Shown one piece after another: positions 46,476 to 47,915 of a stretch of 47,915 bases of DNA. The first letter of the stretch is position 1, and every line of letters begins with the position of its first letter. The stretch is from Micromonospora yasonensis (GTDB lineage Bacteria; Actinomycetota; Actinomycetes; Mycobacteriales; Micromonosporaceae). Both the position numbers and the translations under genes were made by a program. Location of the stretch: the NCBI RefSeq assembly GCF_026013475.1, contig NZ_JAPDPH010000030.1, positions 1-47,915 of the forward strand, in the 5' to 3' direction. Below the pieces are notes generated by a model. That model had not been told where the DNA came from. It made no database searches and was given only the letters and a program-made list of their open reading frames with translations.

Positions 46476-47669
46476 ATGGCTGTGGCAATGCGTGCGGGAC
46501 CGAGTCAGGACGACATCCGTCGGCAGAACCTGGGCGCACTGCTCCGCTACGTGCACGTGCACGGGGCGACCAGCCGTGCGGAACTGACCACCGCGCTCGG
46601 GCTCAACCGCAGCACCATCGGCGCGCTGACCGCCGACCTGGCCGGCGCCGGTCTGGTCAGCGAGGGGACGCCGAAGGAGACCGGCCGGGCCGGACGACCG
46701 TCGCTGGTCGTCCGGCCCGAGTCGGCCCGGGTGTACGCGTACGCGTACAGCGTGGAGGTGGACCGGCTGCGGGCCGCCCGGGTCGGTCTCGGCGGTGAGG
46801 TGCTCGATCGCCGGGAGCTGGACCGGCCGCGGAATCTGGTCGCCGGAAAGGCCGCGCCGCTGCTGGCCGGCGCGGTCAAGGAGATGCACCAGTCGGTACC
46901 GGCGGGCTCGATCTGTGTCGGGGCCGGGGCGGCGATCTGCGGCATGGTCCGCCGCGAGGACGGGCTGGTCCGGCTCAGCCCGACCACCGGTTGGGTGGAC
47001 GAGCCGATCGGCGCGGCGCTCGCCGCCGAGCTGGGCATCGACGTGCCGATCACGGTGGGGAACGTGGCCGACGTGGCCGCCTTCGCCGAGCACGCCCGCG
47101 GCGTCGCCGCCGGCTGCGACAACGTCATCTACCTGTACGGGGACGTCGGCGTCGGGGCCGGCATCATCGCCGGCGGGCGGCGGCTCACCGGGCACCGCGG
47201 GTACAGCGGCGAGGTCGGGCACATGGTGGTGGTCCGGGACGGCATGCTCTGCGACTGCGGGCGCCGGGGCTGCTGGGAGACCGAGATCGGCGAGCACGGG
47301 CTGCTCCGCGCCGCCGGCCGCTCCGAGGCCCGGGGCCGGGACTCGCTGCTCGGCGTCTTCGACGCCGCCGACCGGGGCGACGCCCGCGCCCAGACCGCGG
47401 TCCGGCAGGCCGGCGACTGGCTCGGCTTCGGGGTGGCCAACCTGGTCAACATCTTCAACCCGGAGATGGTCATCTTCGGTGGCACCATGCGCGACCTCTA
47501 CCTGGCCGCCGCCGCCCAGGTACGCAGCCGGCTCAACTCCAACGGACTGCCCGCCTGCCTGGAGCACGTGCGGCTGCGTACCCCCAAGCTCGGCGACGAC
47601 GCGGCGCTGATCGGGGCGGCCGAACTGGCCTTCGAACGGCTCCTCGCCGACCCCCTCGACGTCGGCTGA
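46476..47669 (+). CDS. ROK-family transcriptional regulator
   Basis: A 397-residue regulator of the XylR/NagC type. Residues about 15-75 form a winged helix-turn-helix (GALLRYVHVHGATSRAELTTALGLNRSTIGALTADLAGAGLVSEGTPKETGRAGRPS). The sugar-kinase-like part has the ROK zinc motif GHMVVVRDGMLCDCGRRGCWETE and the glycine-rich VGVGAGIIAGG. It begins 15 bases after the permease stop, so it is probably co-transcribed and controls the transporter in response to its sugar. ATG at 46476 or 46491 may be the start. No separate kinase role is likely because of the DNA-binding domain. Confidence 0.92.
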   Translation: MAVAMRAGPSQDDIRRQNLGALLRYVHVHGATSRAELTTALGLNRSTIGALTADLAGAGLVSEGTPKETGRAGRPSLVVRPESARVYAYAYSVEVDRLRAARVGLGGEVLDRRELDRPRNLVAGKAAPLLAGAVKEMHQSVPAGSICVGAGAAICGMVRREDGLVRLSPTTGWVDEPIGAALAAELGIDVPITVGNVADVAAFAEHARGVAAGCDNVIYLYGDVGVGAGIIAGGRRLTGHRGYSGEVGHMVVVRDGMLCDCGRRGCWETEIGEHGLLRAAGRSEARGRDSLLGVFDAADRGDARAQTAVRQAGDWLGFGVANLVNIFNPEMVIFGGTMRDLYLAAAAQVRSRLNSNGLPACLEHVRLRTPKLGDDAALIGAAELAFERLLADPLDVG

Positions 47670-47766
47670 CCCGGGGCAGCCGCACCGGTAGGGGATCGCT
47701 AGGCTTGCCTCGCCCGGGCGCGGGTTGGTCCGCGTTCCTCCACAGTCGACTGAACGGAGTGGCCGC

Positions 47767-47915
47767 GTGACCGAGCAGCACCGACCGGACGGCCTGCTCG
47801 GCCGCTTCACCGCCGTTCGCGGCGTCGCCGACACGGCCGACGGCCTGGTGCACGTCGAGCTCGACGGAACGGGCGAACTGCTCGCCCTCGACCTCGATCC
47901 GCGGGCCATGCGGCT
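47767..47915 (+). CDS. YbaB/EbfC-like DNA-binding protein (3' partial)
   Basis: GTG at 47767 after CGGAG starts VTEQHRPDGLLGRFTAVRGVADTADG, followed by LVHVELDGTGELLALDLDPRAMRL, which runs off the window. The second block fits the beta-sheet core of YbaB/EbfC nucleoid-associated proteins (in which DGAVTVTVxxxGxLxxIxLDPRAM is common). About 49 residues are visible, so the call is tentative. Confidence 0.6.
   Translation, partial: MTEQHRPDGLLGRFTAVRGVADTADGLVHVELDGTGELLALDLDPRAMR

Overview
The window is very GC-rich DNA (roughly 70-75% by eye) with GTG and TTG starts and purine-rich ribosome binding sites. Its genes are typical of Actinomycetes: AhpE, DUF3052, the Nif3/zinc-ribbon/RNase H-phosphatase operon and SigE-family sigma factors. 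Gene content and style suggest a Micromonospora-like member of the Micromonosporaceae; the genus is an inference. There is no CRISPR array and no intact insertion sequence.

Layout. 1-3445: the end of a fused alpha/beta 2-oxoacid dehydrogenase E1, DUF3052, AhpE and tRNA-Val(UAC). 3627-6676: accessory genes (GNAT, DUF1801, a small coiled-coil membrane protein, an M23 peptidase) and a broken Stf0 sulfotransferase. 6916-9963: an AzgA-type purine permease with a structured leader, a GNAT enzyme preceded by a candidate leader peptide, and an alpha/beta hydrolase. 9935-14965: a SigE-family sigma factor coupled to a membrane protein, an SDR, an APH-like kinase, and a DHFR-like protein divergent from a TetR regulator across a perfect palindrome. 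15039-24817: a pyruvyltransferase-like protein, DinB, a PfkB kinase, an unusual Tat-exported tachylectin/dimethylformamidase-like protein, a SNF2 helicase coupled to a SWIM protein, and DUF3040. 25173-28160: a stand-alone prim-pol protein divergent from an XRE regulator/flavoprotein pair. 28263-33197: the Nif3, zinc-ribbon and RNase H-phosphatase operon, then DUF3311 with a monocarboxylate symporter. 33280-37909: a MarR/MFS pair with a double operator, a TSUP permease, and a second coupled sigma-factor/membrane-protein pair. 38075-38742: a toxin-antitoxin-like pair. 38804-41200: rnpB with an integrative element at its 3' end. 41308-47915: a 5'-truncated methyltransferase, YbaK, a xylose-type ABC transporter with a ROK regulator, and the start of a YbaB-like gene.

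The most unusual structure is at rnpB. The last 33 bases of the RNase P RNA region recur exactly 1,803 bases downstream. The interval holds a NUDIX gene and a frameshifted tyrosine integrase. Each core is followed, at the same 88-base distance, by four hexamers spaced 11-8-11. The hexamer is GGCCTG in every left copy and GCCCTG in every right copy. This looks like two related elements stacked at rnpB, with integrase arm sites whose sequence has switched in concert. A second signal is a family of three palindromic repeats of about 60 bases built on GGGGCCCC. Two lie between genes and one lies in frame inside the methyltransferase gene.
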